Below, one piece after another: positions 40,797-49,245 of a stretch of DNA of 64,000 nt. The DNA comes from Limiplasma sp048370855 (GTDB taxonomy: Bacteria > Bacillota > Clostridia > Christensenellales > Aristaeellaceae), in NCBI GenBank assembly GCA_048370855.1, contig DBGEOK010000067.1, forward strand, positions 1 through 64,000, written 5' to 3'. Below the pieces are notes generated by a model. That model ran no database searches and was not told the origin of the DNA. It saw nothing but the letters and a program-made list of their open reading frames with translations. A program made the position numbers and the translations under genes. The first letter of the stretch is position 1; every line of letters starts with the position of its first letter.

Positions 40797-42914
40797 ATGG
40801 GCTATTACGTGATCGCCGTGGGCGGCACGGGGAATAAAATTTTGGAAAGCATCGTATACGGCGCGTGCGCGGACGCCTTCTATACCCTGGACGAACGCGG
40901 CGGGCACACGCCCATCCCGCGCCTTCGCATGCTGTCGGTCGACGTGGACGCGGCGTGCGGCAATACCACGCGCGCCAAGCGTGCCGGCGAGTATTACGAG
41001 GAGGTGCGCGCCGCCCTGGAGGCGTCTCCTTGCGCCCGGCGCGGCTTTCATACCAAGCTGTCGGTAGACCGCTGGAGCATGAATTTAAGCAAGCGCGCGG
41101 CTTCCGTTGACCAAATGGTGCAAAACCGAAAGCGCGGCCGTCTGCTTGCCCGCACCCTTTTTTCCCAGACCGAGGCGAGCCTTGAATACAGCGAGGGCTT
41201 TCGCGGCCACCCCGACCTTGGCGTGCTGTTTTTTGCCGATCTGCTGGGCTCGCTGGGCAAAGACGACGTGCACGGCCAGACGGACGAGCTGCTTGCCCTG
41301 ATCGATGAAATGCAAGCCGAAATCGATCATGGGCAAACCGTCAAGCTCATCCTGTGCGGCAGCATCTTCGGCGGCACCGGCGCGTCCGGCATCCCGGCGC
41401 TTTCGCAGTACCTCCGGCGGCGGTTTTCCGCGCACGACGACCTGTTCGTGCTTGCCTCCATACTGATGCTGCCCTATTATAAGGTGCCGGCCTCCTCCCA
41501 CAACGAGGAGCTTGAAATTGTGGTGAAAAGCTCCACCTTCCTGGACAAAGCCCGTACCGCGCTGCAATACTACGGCATGGAGGGAATGATCCGCGACGGC
41601 GAAAACGACCCCTCCGGCGTTTTCGACGCGATTTACCTGCTGGGTCTGCCGCCGGAAAGCTTTATCACCACCAAAAACTATTCCACCGGCTCCCAGAGCC
41701 AGGAAAACGACGCCCATATCATGGAATGGCTGGCCATGCGCTGCGCGGCCCGTTTTTTCCGCACGGGTTTCCGCGGCGAGGACGCGCGCAACATCGACTG
41801 CTATTACTATCAGTGGCATACTCCCGCCCTTTGCTGGCAGAGCTTCGACCATGAGGCGGATCAATACAGAATCGCTTATGGCGCGCTTATCAAGGCGGCG
41901 GCGGTTTTCTTTTCAGAATGCTATCCGACGCTTCGGGCCCAGGTGAGCGGCGAGGGCGCGAACGCCGACCGGGTTGGCTACTGCGCGCCCTATTTTTACC
42001 GCGTTTCTCGGTATAGCGCTTCCCAGCGCGCGGGGCTGGCGAAAAAGCTGGACGCCTTGTACCATTTTCTGGCCTTTTACGCCAATTGGATGATCCAGGT
42101 CGTCCGTACCCTGCCGCCCACGATGCGCCAAAAGCGCGCCGCCGAGGCCGACGCCATGCTTGCCGCCGCCAATTACGCGCGGCTGACGGAACGGTTCGTG
42201 CTGCTGGAAGAACGGGGAGAGGTTGGAAACGCAAACGCGGCCGAATCCGCCGACCTGACCCGCCTTCGGGACGAATACGGGCGCATGCAGGAGGAGCGGG
42301 TCCGCTTGCTTACGCGCATCGGCGGCAGCGCGTGGCTGGAAGTGCTCAAAAACGCCCAATCATCCATTCGTGAGCGCCTGGGCCGGCAGGAAGCCGATAT
42401 CGCCGACCTGGAACGGCGCGTAGCGCTGTGGCACGGCGCCGACAGCGCCTTCATCGACGCGCAGTCCTTGAGGCAGGAGGAGGAGCGCCTGAACGCGATG
42501 CGCCGCGTCAGGGACGCGATGGAGCGGCAGCTCCAAAAGACCGGCTCCGACATCGAGGCCGCCATTCGGGAAAACGTTGTGGCGGCCTACCCCGCCCCCC
42601 CAATGCCGCAAGCCGACGCGCTGCCCAGGAACGAGCTGCTGGACAGCGAGCTGCTGTCCTCCCTGCACGAGCTGCTGACGCAATATGGGCTGGAAGCGTC
42701 GCGGCGCGACGGCGTTGTGTTTGACCGGGCGTGCGCCTCGCTTCAGCAGGGGCTTAACCGCCTGATCGTCCAACGCGTGCCGGACCGGCGCGATATGGCG
42801 CGGGTGATCGCCGGGCTGGGCGGGGGCGATTGCGACGCCCGCAATCCCGACGCGGCGTTTGCCGGTTTCTTGATCGCGCTGCTGCAAGCCGTATCGGAGG
42901 AGGAAACGCTATGA
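40797..42914 (+). CDS. Tubulin/FtsZ-like protein with coiled-coil domain (cluster gene 4)
   Basis: 705 residues. The N-terminal half is tubulin-like: glycine loop YYVIAVGGTGNKILES (residues 3-18), FADLLGSLGK, and the nucleotide signature ILCGSIFGGTGASGIPALSQYL with GGTGASG at 192-198, the counterpart of the GGTGTG/GGGTGS loop in tubulin and FtsZ. It resembles the Tubulin_2 type of bacterial proteins, not cell-division FtsZ (about twice as long, with no FtsZ C-terminal peptide). From about 445 to 600 a Glu/Arg/Leu-rich stretch (LEERGEVGNANAAESADLTR, RLGRQEADIADLERRVALWH) predicts long coiled coil. Its stop overlaps the next start as ATGA. GTP binding and polymerisation are inferred. Confidence 0.85.
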   Translation: MGYYVIAVGGTGNKILESIVYGACADAFYTLDERGGHTPIPRLRMLSVDVDAACGNTTRAKRAGEYYEEVRAALEASPCARRGFHTKLSVDRWSMNLSKRAASVDQMVQNRKRGRLLARTLFSQTEASLEYSEGFRGHPDLGVLFFADLLGSLGKDDVHGQTDELLALIDEMQAEIDHGQTVKLILCGSIFGGTGASGIPALSQYLRRRFSAHDDLFVLASILMLPYYKVPASSHNEELEIVVKSSTFLDKARTALQYYGMEGMIRDGENDPSGVFDAIYLLGLPPESFITTKNYSTGSQSQENDAHIMEWLAMRCAARFFRTGFRGEDARNIDCYYYQWHTPALCWQSFDHEADQYRIAYGALIKAAAVFFSECYPTLRAQVSGEGANADRVGYCAPYFYRVSRYSASQRAGLAKKLDALYHFLAFYANWMIQVVRTLPPTMRQKRAAEADAMLAAANYARLTERFVLLEERGEVGNANAAESADLTRLRDEYGRMQEERVRLLTRIGGSAWLEVLKNAQSSIRERLGRQEADIADLERRVALWHGADSAFIDAQSLRQEEERLNAMRRVRDAMERQLQKTGSDIEAAIRENVVAAYPAPPMPQADALPRNELLDSELLSSLHELLTQYGLEASRRDGVVFDRACASLQQGLNRLIVQRVPDRRDMARVIAGLGGGDCDARNPDAAFAGFLIALLQAVSEEETL

Positions 42915-45900
42915 ACAGGCACGATCCGTCCCTTACGCCTCGGGGCAGGCGGCGGGACGCCGAAAAGGAGGCTCTGGACCGGCAGACCTCCTATCTAACC
43001 CTTCTGCCGCATATGGACGAAGGCTTCCACTCCGGCTACCACGCCGTGCCGGGCATCGTTACCGACCAAAACCAGCGGCCGCGCGAATGGCTGGAAAATG
43101 TCGCCCGGTACATGCAAACGCAGGGGGAGGATGTCGGCTACTCCATCCCGGACGTATTGGCCAGCGAGCAGCAGCTCCGCCGGCTTGCCCGGCTTCCGCA
43201 CGAGATTGCCATGCGCCACCAGGAGATGATCGACTACCGCGCCGTGCTGGCATTGCTGCTCCTGTGGGATAGCTGGCCTAAGGATGAAACGTGGCCCGTG
43301 CTCTCCCTGGACACGCCGGAAGCGGACGGGGAAGGGTTCGTCGCCTCCGTGCGGGCGGCGCTGTCCCCGGAACGCGCGGGAGAAGGGCTGCGCGTATTTA
43401 CGCTGTCCCATCCCCGCTCCGAGACGCCGGATGTAACACCGCTGTGCCTGCTCTCCCGGGCAATGGTGCTCATGCCCGCCGCCAACCCCGGCGACCTGAG
43501 CGGGCTGCTGCCCGCGCGCGTCACCTGGTATGACCGCGAGCGAAAGCGTTTTACCGATCCGTGCGGCCGTTTGGAGGAGCGCGACCTGACCCGGCTGCTG
43601 CTTCAGCTCCGCCTTTTGCAAGCCCTGAACGAGCGAGCGGATTTAAACAGCCTGATCTATTCGCCGGACGCTTCCCTCTGCGGCTTGCTGGAACGCTTCG
43701 CCTCAGACCTGCTCCTTGCACGGGAGCCATGGCGGCGGCGCTTTGAAAGCGGCGACGAAGCGGCCGCGGAAGAACTGCGCGCGCGCCTTTGCGCCGTTTA
43801 CGGCCTTCGGGGAAAGGGCGGGGAGGCCGTCGCCATCGAGGAGCAGACCATCCGACTGAATACCGACGCGCTTGCCAAAAATCCGCTCGTCCGCAGCCTG
43901 CTGCCGGAAGGCTCGGCCCTGCCCGAGCTTGTTGAGGACGCGGGCCTTACGCTGTACCTGCTGGACGGCGTTCCCTTTGCGCGCCGTTCCGCCGCTTACC
44001 TGCTCGAGCCCGCCGGCGCTTTGGAGGAAGCCGGGGCGTTGAGCCGCGTTCAACAGGAGGTTGGGCTGCTAAGCCGATTCCGTCCCGAATGGAACCGCCG
44101 GATGGCGGCCTGCTTCGCCCGCCTTCGCGGCGAGCTCTCCCGCCACGTCGGCGTCAGCCCCCGGCTGTTGAACCTCCTGGATGCGTGGGCGCGCGAGCAT
44201 GCGGACTACCCGGCGCAGGGCGAGCGGGACGTAACGCTTCAGTACCCCATGCGCGCGCTGCCGGCGGCCCTGCCGGGGCTGCTCGGCGATCTGCTGGGGC
44301 CTATGGACGAGCAATGCATCCGGACGCCCTTTTCGGACTGCCTCCTGGTAGTGGAGGGCGCGGAGCGCGCGCCTTACGAGGACGCCGCGCTGGCCGCGGC
44401 ATGCCTGGTCGGCGGGGAGCGCCCAGACGCGCCCGCGCGATATATCATCCCTCCGCTATCCCCCGCCCTTGCCGCCTGGCTTATGGCGCAGGACGGAGCG
44501 GACGACGCTTACGCGCCCCGACTGGAGCTGGGCGGCCTGCGATGCAGGCTTGCCCCGGAAGGCGACCGCTTTGACGTTTCTTTGCGCATCACCGCGCGAA
44601 CGCGCGGCAAGGACGCCGCCACCACCAACGCCGTCACCTTCCGCCGCGCCTACGAGCTGCGCGACCGGCCCGAGCCCGGCGCCGCGTATGCGCTGCCCGG
44701 CTATCTGCTGCCCTATGTGGCGGTATGGCCCAACGTCCGCCTGTCGCCCGGGCTTTGGAAGCAGTATTTTGTGTATGCCCATCAGCCTGATTCGCTAGAC
44801 GTATGGACCCCCTCGGGCGGCGGCTGGGTGCAGGGAACCCTCAGAACCGCCGCGGACGAGGGACCGCGCAAGCAAATGTACGCCCGCTCATGGCAGACCG
44901 CCTGCACCGATCAGTTTCCCGCGTATATCGTTCTGAAGCGGGGGGAGCTCTCCTTGGGCGCGCTGGTGAACGACCGTCCCCGCCAGCAGCTCAAGCATGA
45001 GCCCGCCGCCGTCGCCGGCATCGATTTTGGCAGTATCGCCACCACCGTTATGCTTCGGCAGGGCGAAAAGATTCAACCGGCCGTTTGGCCTCGCTGCCTG
45101 CATCAGGCGCTGCTGTGCGCCTCCGACGACGGCGGGCGTTTTCTGACGGACGAGCTGCTGCCCAAAACCGCGTTGCTTCCCGATACGGGCGAAAGCACTT
45201 TCTACAGCGTCATGGATATGTTTACCGACGTTCCGGACGAATGGCGCGCCATCCTGCGGGACGGCCACATCTATTACCGGGAAAGCCTTGCGGCCCTGAT
45301 GCGCAAGGGAGAAAATTCGCTATATTACGATATGAAATGGGGCGAGGAGGACTATGTGCTCCGCCTGATCCGCCTGTTTCTCAAGCAGGTCATGGTTCAG
45401 GCGTCCCTGTCGGCGAGGCTGTGGGGCTCCCCCTCGGTGTCCTGGCGCGTGTCCATGCCAAACGCGCTGCCCCTGTACCGGCAGGAGGCCTATTTGGAGA
45501 TGATGCGCGGCCTCTCCCGGGAGGTGGCTCAGGAAACGGGCATGCCCCTCAGCCGGGATTGCCCGCCCGTGCTCTACGCTACCGAAAACCAGGCGGACGG
45601 CTTGTATTTTTTAAGCCGAAACGAGGTGAACGCCCATAGCGGCTATGTGAACATGGATATCGGCGGAGGCACGACCGACGTAAGCGTTTGGCTCAACAAC
45701 GCGCGCCACGCGACCGTGGAATGCTCCTTGCTGCTGGGCTGCCGGCAAATGCTTTTTGATTCCCTCTCCTTGTGGCGGACGATGGATTTTGAGCAGGATT
45801 TCCTGGACGCTCCCGCCGCCGCCCGCGACGCGGCCCAGGAGGTGGCGCGCGCGCTCAGGCAGGGGGCCGCTACCGCGAGGGGACGCCAAAAAAGCATGCT

Positions 45901-46588
45901 TTTATTGGATGATTTCTTCGCCGGCTTTGGCGGGGACATCCGTTCCACCATGGCGCGCGCGCGCTCCGAGGGCCGCGTTACCTATGTGGAAAGCCTGCTT
46001 TTGTTTAACATTGGCTTTCTGTTTGCCATCGCCGGGGAGCTTCTGCACCGCGCCTGGCTGGACGAGGAGCTCCGGGCGCTCCTTCCCTCCAGGATGGAGC
46101 TTTGCGTGGCGGGCAACGGCGGCCAGCTTCTCAAGGCCTTCGACGATGAGCAGCGCGAAAAGCTGTGCCGGCTTGCGCTGAGCCGGCTGGATTCAGGCCA
46201 TCCCCTTGCCGCGCTCCTGCCCGTACAAAGCCGCCATCCCAAGCAGGAGGTTGCCATCGGGCTTCTGAACGGGGAAGACGGCCTGCAAAGCGCCCTGCAA
46301 GGGGTGGACAGGTGGAATGGAACGCCTTCCGGCGGCGAACCCGCCGCGCGGCAAAATCTGCTGAAGGAATACCTGCCTAAGTTTTACGCGATTTTCCCCC
46401 AGGCGGCCAAGCGCATGATGCCGGACGCCTTCGAGGGAGACGGAGCCCGCGGCGGGGCGCGCCTGACAGCCACCGCCGGGATGGAGGTGGACACCATTTT
46501 TGAAAACGAGCGAATGAAAACCCCCGAGGACGATATGGCGGCCTACGTTCGCTGCTTTGCCGGGCTCAAACGGCTGTGGCGCGTCTGA
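42911..46588 (+). CDS. Giant protein with C-terminal actin/Hsp70-type ATPase (cluster gene 5)
   Basis: 1225 residues. The last ~525 hold an actin/Hsp70 fold: phosphate-1 AGIDFGSIATTVML (G703-L715), phosphate-2 NMDIGGGTTDVSVW (M915-W927) and adenosine motif LCVAGNGGQLLKAF (around G1068-G1071), in the right order and spacing. A long insert of helices lies between 1 and 2. The first ~700 residues match nothing I know and have no signal or membrane segment. Size and ATPase position recall SrfB-type 'virulence factor' proteins, but I cannot confirm this. The gene is translationally coupled to the tubulin-like gene, so the two products are probably partners. A 13-bp hairpin overlaps the stop. Confidence 0.85.
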   Translation: MNRHDPSLTPRGRRRDAEKEALDRQTSYLTLLPHMDEGFHSGYHAVPGIVTDQNQRPREWLENVARYMQTQGEDVGYSIPDVLASEQQLRRLARLPHEIAMRHQEMIDYRAVLALLLLWDSWPKDETWPVLSLDTPEADGEGFVASVRAALSPERAGEGLRVFTLSHPRSETPDVTPLCLLSRAMVLMPAANPGDLSGLLPARVTWYDRERKRFTDPCGRLEERDLTRLLLQLRLLQALNERADLNSLIYSPDASLCGLLERFASDLLLAREPWRRRFESGDEAAAEELRARLCAVYGLRGKGGEAVAIEEQTIRLNTDALAKNPLVRSLLPEGSALPELVEDAGLTLYLLDGVPFARRSAAYLLEPAGALEEAGALSRVQQEVGLLSRFRPEWNRRMAACFARLRGELSRHVGVSPRLLNLLDAWAREHADYPAQGERDVTLQYPMRALPAALPGLLGDLLGPMDEQCIRTPFSDCLLVVEGAERAPYEDAALAAACLVGGERPDAPARYIIPPLSPALAAWLMAQDGADDAYAPRLELGGLRCRLAPEGDRFDVSLRITARTRGKDAATTNAVTFRRAYELRDRPEPGAAYALPGYLLPYVAVWPNVRLSPGLWKQYFVYAHQPDSLDVWTPSGGGWVQGTLRTAADEGPRKQMYARSWQTACTDQFPAYIVLKRGELSLGALVNDRPRQQLKHEPAAVAGIDFGSIATTVMLRQGEKIQPAVWPRCLHQALLCASDDGGRFLTDELLPKTALLPDTGESTFYSVMDMFTDVPDEWRAILRDGHIYYRESLAALMRKGENSLYYDMKWGEEDYVLRLIRLFLKQVMVQASLSARLWGSPSVSWRVSMPNALPLYRQEAYLEMMRGLSREVAQETGMPLSRDCPPVLYATENQADGLYFLSRNEVNAHSGYVNMDIGGGTTDVSVWLNNARHATVECSLLLGCRQMLFDSLSLWRTMDFEQDFLDAPAAARDAAQEVARALRQGAATARGRQKSMLLLDDFFAGFGGDIRSTMARARSEGRVTYVESLLLFNIGFLFAIAGELLHRAWLDEELRALLPSRMELCVAGNGGQLLKAFDDEQREKLCRLALSRLDSGHPLAALLPVQSRHPKQEVAIGLLNGEDGLQSALQGVDRWNGTPSGGEPAARQNLLKEYLPKFYAIFPQAAKRMMPDAFEGDGARGGARLTATAGMEVDTIFENERMKTPEDDMAAYVRCFAGLKRLWRV

Positions 46589-46604
46589 CAGGACGCGCCA
46601 CAGC
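46573..46604 (+). terminator. Hairpin across the stop codon of the actin-like gene
   Basis: GCTGTGGCGCGTC and GACGCGCCACAGC are perfectly complementary (13 bp) around TGACAG, which contains the stop. Only GGCAAAAAAGC follows, not a T-run, so it may be a weak terminator or an mRNA-end protector for the cluster. Confidence 0.5.
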
Positions 46605-46871
46605 GGCAAAAAAGCATCGCGCCCTTTTAGCCAATATGGACGGCGCTTGCGTCCCCGGCGCAAACGGCCCGCCCCGCGTCGCCTTTGCGAAGGAGCCGGC
46701 CCGAAGCGCATGTCGGTCAGCGCTTCAATGCGTTTGAAGGGACTCCGGGGGCGCGGCGCGGGAGCGCTCCCGCCGCCGCCCAGCCGCTCGAGCGCGCCCG
46801 CGCGCGGCGATCAGGATGAGAGGAATTAAAAAATCATCGGCCCCTTGCGGGGCCGGCAAGGAGGCATCCCT
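46605..46871. other. Gap before the hydrolase gene, with short hairpin
   Basis: No gene seen. Near its end CGGCCCCTTGCGGGGCCGG (about 46840-46858) folds into a short stem immediately before the AAGGAGG ribosome site of the hydrolase. The AATTAAAAAATC just before is the only AT-rich patch and may hold the -10. Confidence 0.45.
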
Positions 46872-47792
46872 ATGTCGGAACCAATCCGGGAAACCTTTTC
46901 TTCCGTTACGGGCGCGCAGCTCGAAAAATGCCTTTGGCCCGCGGACGGCGAGGCAAAGGCCGTCGTGCAGCTTGTGCACGGCATGGCCGAGCATATCGAC
47001 CGCTACGACGGGGTCGCAAAACGCCTGAACGCGGCCGGCTATGCCGTAGCCGGCCATACGCACCTGGGGCATGGCAAAAACGCGCCGATCAAGGGGTATT
47101 TTACCGACGAAAACGGTTGGGACGCCCTGATCGACGATACCCACGCCCTGCGGAAGCAGACGCAGGAGCAGTTTCCCGGCCTTCCCTACTTTTTGCTGGG
47201 GCACAGCATGGGCAGCTTCGTCGTTAGGACGTACTGCCTTCGGTACGAGGAGGGCCTTCAAGGCGTGATCCTAAGCGGCACCGGGCATTTTGCCAGGCCA
47301 ATCGTCACCGCCGGAAGCGTGATTGCTTCGCTTCAATGCGCGCTGGGAATGGCGAAAAAGCCCAGCAAGCTCCTTCACCGCATGAACTTTTCCGCCAACA
47401 ATCGGCAGGTTGAGAACCCCCGCACGGACAGCGATTGGCTCAGCAGGGACGCCGAGCAGGTGGATCGCTATATTGCCGACCCGCTGTGCGGCTTCATGTT
47501 TACCGCGCGCGCCTACCGCGACCTGTTCACGGGGCTGAAAAGGCTTTATCCCGACCGCATCGGCGCAATGAAAAAGGATATTCCCATTTTGGTGTTTTCC
47601 GGAGACCGCGACCCCGTCGGCGGCAACGGCGAGGGAGTGCGCGAAGTGGTCGGGGAACTGAAGGCGGCCGGGGTCGAGGATGTGACCCTCAAGCTCTATG
47701 AGGACGCGCGCCATGAGATCCTGAACGAGCTCAACCGCGACGAAGTCTATCACGACCTGATTCAATGGATGAACGAGAGGCTTGCGCGCTAG
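46872..47792 (+). CDS. Alpha/beta hydrolase, monoacylglycerol lipase-like
   Basis: 306 residues, serine hydrolase of the lysophospholipase/monoglyceride lipase group. Oxyanion segment VQLVHGMAEHIDRYD, HTHLGHGKNAPIKGYF, nucleophile elbow LLGHSMGSFVVR (Ser in GHSMGS), acid in LVFSGDRDPVGGNGEG, and His in LYEDARHEILNELNRDEV. This is a complete triad. It is cytoplasmic by sequence. The start ATG at 46872 follows AAGGAGGCATCCCT. It is monocistronic and converges with the phosphoglycerate mutase gene. Confidence 0.94.
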   Translation: MSEPIRETFSSVTGAQLEKCLWPADGEAKAVVQLVHGMAEHIDRYDGVAKRLNAAGYAVAGHTHLGHGKNAPIKGYFTDENGWDALIDDTHALRKQTQEQFPGLPYFLLGHSMGSFVVRTYCLRYEEGLQGVILSGTGHFARPIVTAGSVIASLQCALGMAKKPSKLLHRMNFSANNRQVENPRTDSDWLSRDAEQVDRYIADPLCGFMFTARAYRDLFTGLKRLYPDRIGAMKKDIPILVFSGDRDPVGGNGEGVREVVGELKAAGVEDVTLKLYEDARHEILNELNRDEVYHDLIQWMNERLAR

Positions 47793-47807
47793 GCGCGCAC
47801 AAATCGG

Positions 47808-47848
47808 GCAAGGGCTTGGGAGGCGACGCCTTCCAGCGTCCCTTGCCC
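47808..47848 (+). repeat. Degenerate partial module B (copy 4)
   Basis: AAGGGCTTGGGAGGCGACGC, then CTTCCAGCGTCCCTTGCCCC, resembles the second half of module B (GGGCTTGGGAGGCGGAGCCTCCCAACGTCCCC...). It is again in a convergent gap, between the hydrolase and phosphoglycerate mutase genes. Confidence 0.45.
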
Positions 47849-47932
47849 CGCCAGCCGGGCAAAACCCGGCTTTGCGCTCCTCCGGCCCCGCCCCGAGCGG
47901 TCGGAATCCTCCTCATTGGACGCATCCCATGG

Positions 47933-49216
47933 TCATTGCCGCCCAAACAGCACGCCCATCAGCTCGACGCCGTCCGTCAGCGCCGGCACGCCGGCCATTT
48001 CCCGCTCGCAGAATTTCCTCGACGGCGCTGGAAGGCCCAACTGCTTTGCGGCCTTCACCGTCCGGCTGTCATAGACAGCGTATGGGACGGGTCCTCCGTC
48101 ATGCGCGCGCGTCGTCAACAAGGTGGGATGATCGCTCAGCACCAGCAGGCGGAAATCCTCGCCGCTTTCCTCGAGCCGCTGGAGCAGGGGCGCGACCACG
48201 CGGCTTTCCACGTTCTGAACGGCTTCCAGTTTTCTGCCAAGATCGCCGGCATGCGCCATCTCGTCCGGCGCCTCGATATGCACGGCCGCAAAGTCGTCTC
48301 CCGCCTTCAGCGCCTCCACGGCGCAGCGCACCTTGCCCTCATAGTTGGTATCGAGGTCGCCGGTCGCGCCCTCCACGCGAGGCGTTTTCAGGCCCGCCAG
48401 CGAAGCGATGCCCCAAACCAGCGGCACGGCGCTGACGACCGTACCCCCGCGCCCATACTTTTCCCTGAAGGAAGGCAGCCTCATAGCCGTGGCCGCGCCC
48501 CAGGGCCAGATCATTGTGGCGGGCAGCTTGCCCTCGCTCACGCGCTTGCGGTTGACCGGATGGTCCTTGAGCGCCTCATAGCTGCATAGCATGAGGGCGC
48601 GGATATCCTCGCACAGCCGGACCGCGGCGGCATCGTCCGTTTCGCGCTCCAGGCGAGGCAGGAAGGGCTTGATTTCCCGTCCCAGCACGTTATGCGGCTC
48701 GGTCAGGCGCACGGCGGCCAGGTCCCGCGCGCCCGTGTTCATCACGCCTATGTGGCGGAAGGTATCCGTGACGGTGAGCTCCAGCCCGGCCCGCCTCATC
48801 AGCGCGGAAAACGCCGCATCCGCGAGCAGGGCGGCCATGAGCGCCCCGGCTTCTTCCCCATGGATATTCCCTCCGTTATGGCTCCGGATCACCAGGCTTC
48901 CGCCCGTATCGGGCGTTACGGCGCAGAGGTTGACCCGCAGGCTGACGCGCCCCTCCGGCACCGCTACGCCCATGCCCGCGGCCTCCAGCACGCTCCGGCC
49001 GGTATAGTACGTCTGGGGCGCATAGCCGAAGATGCTTAAAATCGCGGTATCGCTGCCCGCGGGCATCCCATGGGGCACCGTGAGCGCGCGGCCAAAGGAA
49101 CATCCGGCGCAACGGTCAAACGCCGGAAGCGCCAGCGCCTCCAGCGGGGTTTTGCCCGCCAGTTGCGGCAGCGGAGCGTCCGCCATCCCATCGCCAATCA
49201 CCAGCACATATTTCAT
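47933..49216 (-). CDS. apgM: 2,3-bisphosphoglycerate-independent phosphoglycerate mutase, archaeal type
   Basis: Interconverts 3- and 2-phosphoglycerate in glycolysis. 427 residues of the alkaline phosphatase superfamily. The N-terminal metal site is VLVIGDGMADAPLPQLAGKTPLEAL, the catalytic Ser is in VPHGMPAGSDTAILSIFGY, and C-terminal metal ligands are in HIEAPDEMAHAGD and VLSDHPTLLTTRAHDGGPVPY. This compact ApgM class is shared by archaea and many anaerobes. ATG at 49216 with AAAGGATG upstream; a GTG three codons earlier is possible. The gene follows the secreted Cys/His protein gene by 29 bases and may share its promoter. Confidence 0.95.
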   Translation of the reverse strand: MKYVLVIGDGMADAPLPQLAGKTPLEALALPAFDRCAGCSFGRALTVPHGMPAGSDTAILSIFGYAPQTYYTGRSVLEAAGMGVAVPEGRVSLRVNLCAVTPDTGGSLVIRSHNGGNIHGEEAGALMAALLADAAFSALMRRAGLELTVTDTFRHIGVMNTGARDLAAVRLTEPHNVLGREIKPFLPRLERETDDAAAVRLCEDIRALMLCSYEALKDHPVNRKRVSEGKLPATMIWPWGAATAMRLPSFREKYGRGGTVVSAVPLVWGIASLAGLKTPRVEGATGDLDTNYEGKVRCAVEALKAGDDFAAVHIEAPDEMAHAGDLGRKLEAVQNVESRVVAPLLQRLEESGEDFRLLVLSDHPTLLTTRAHDGGPVPYAVYDSRTVKAAKQLGLPAPSRKFCEREMAGVPALTDGVELMGVLFGRQ

Positions 49217-49245
49217 CGCTTCCACATCCTTTGGGGCGGGCGTCC

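Noticed and set aside
40797..42914. Cell-division FtsZ
   Set aside because: Twice the length, a different GGTG loop context, coiled coil instead of the FtsZ tail, and no division-cluster neighbours.
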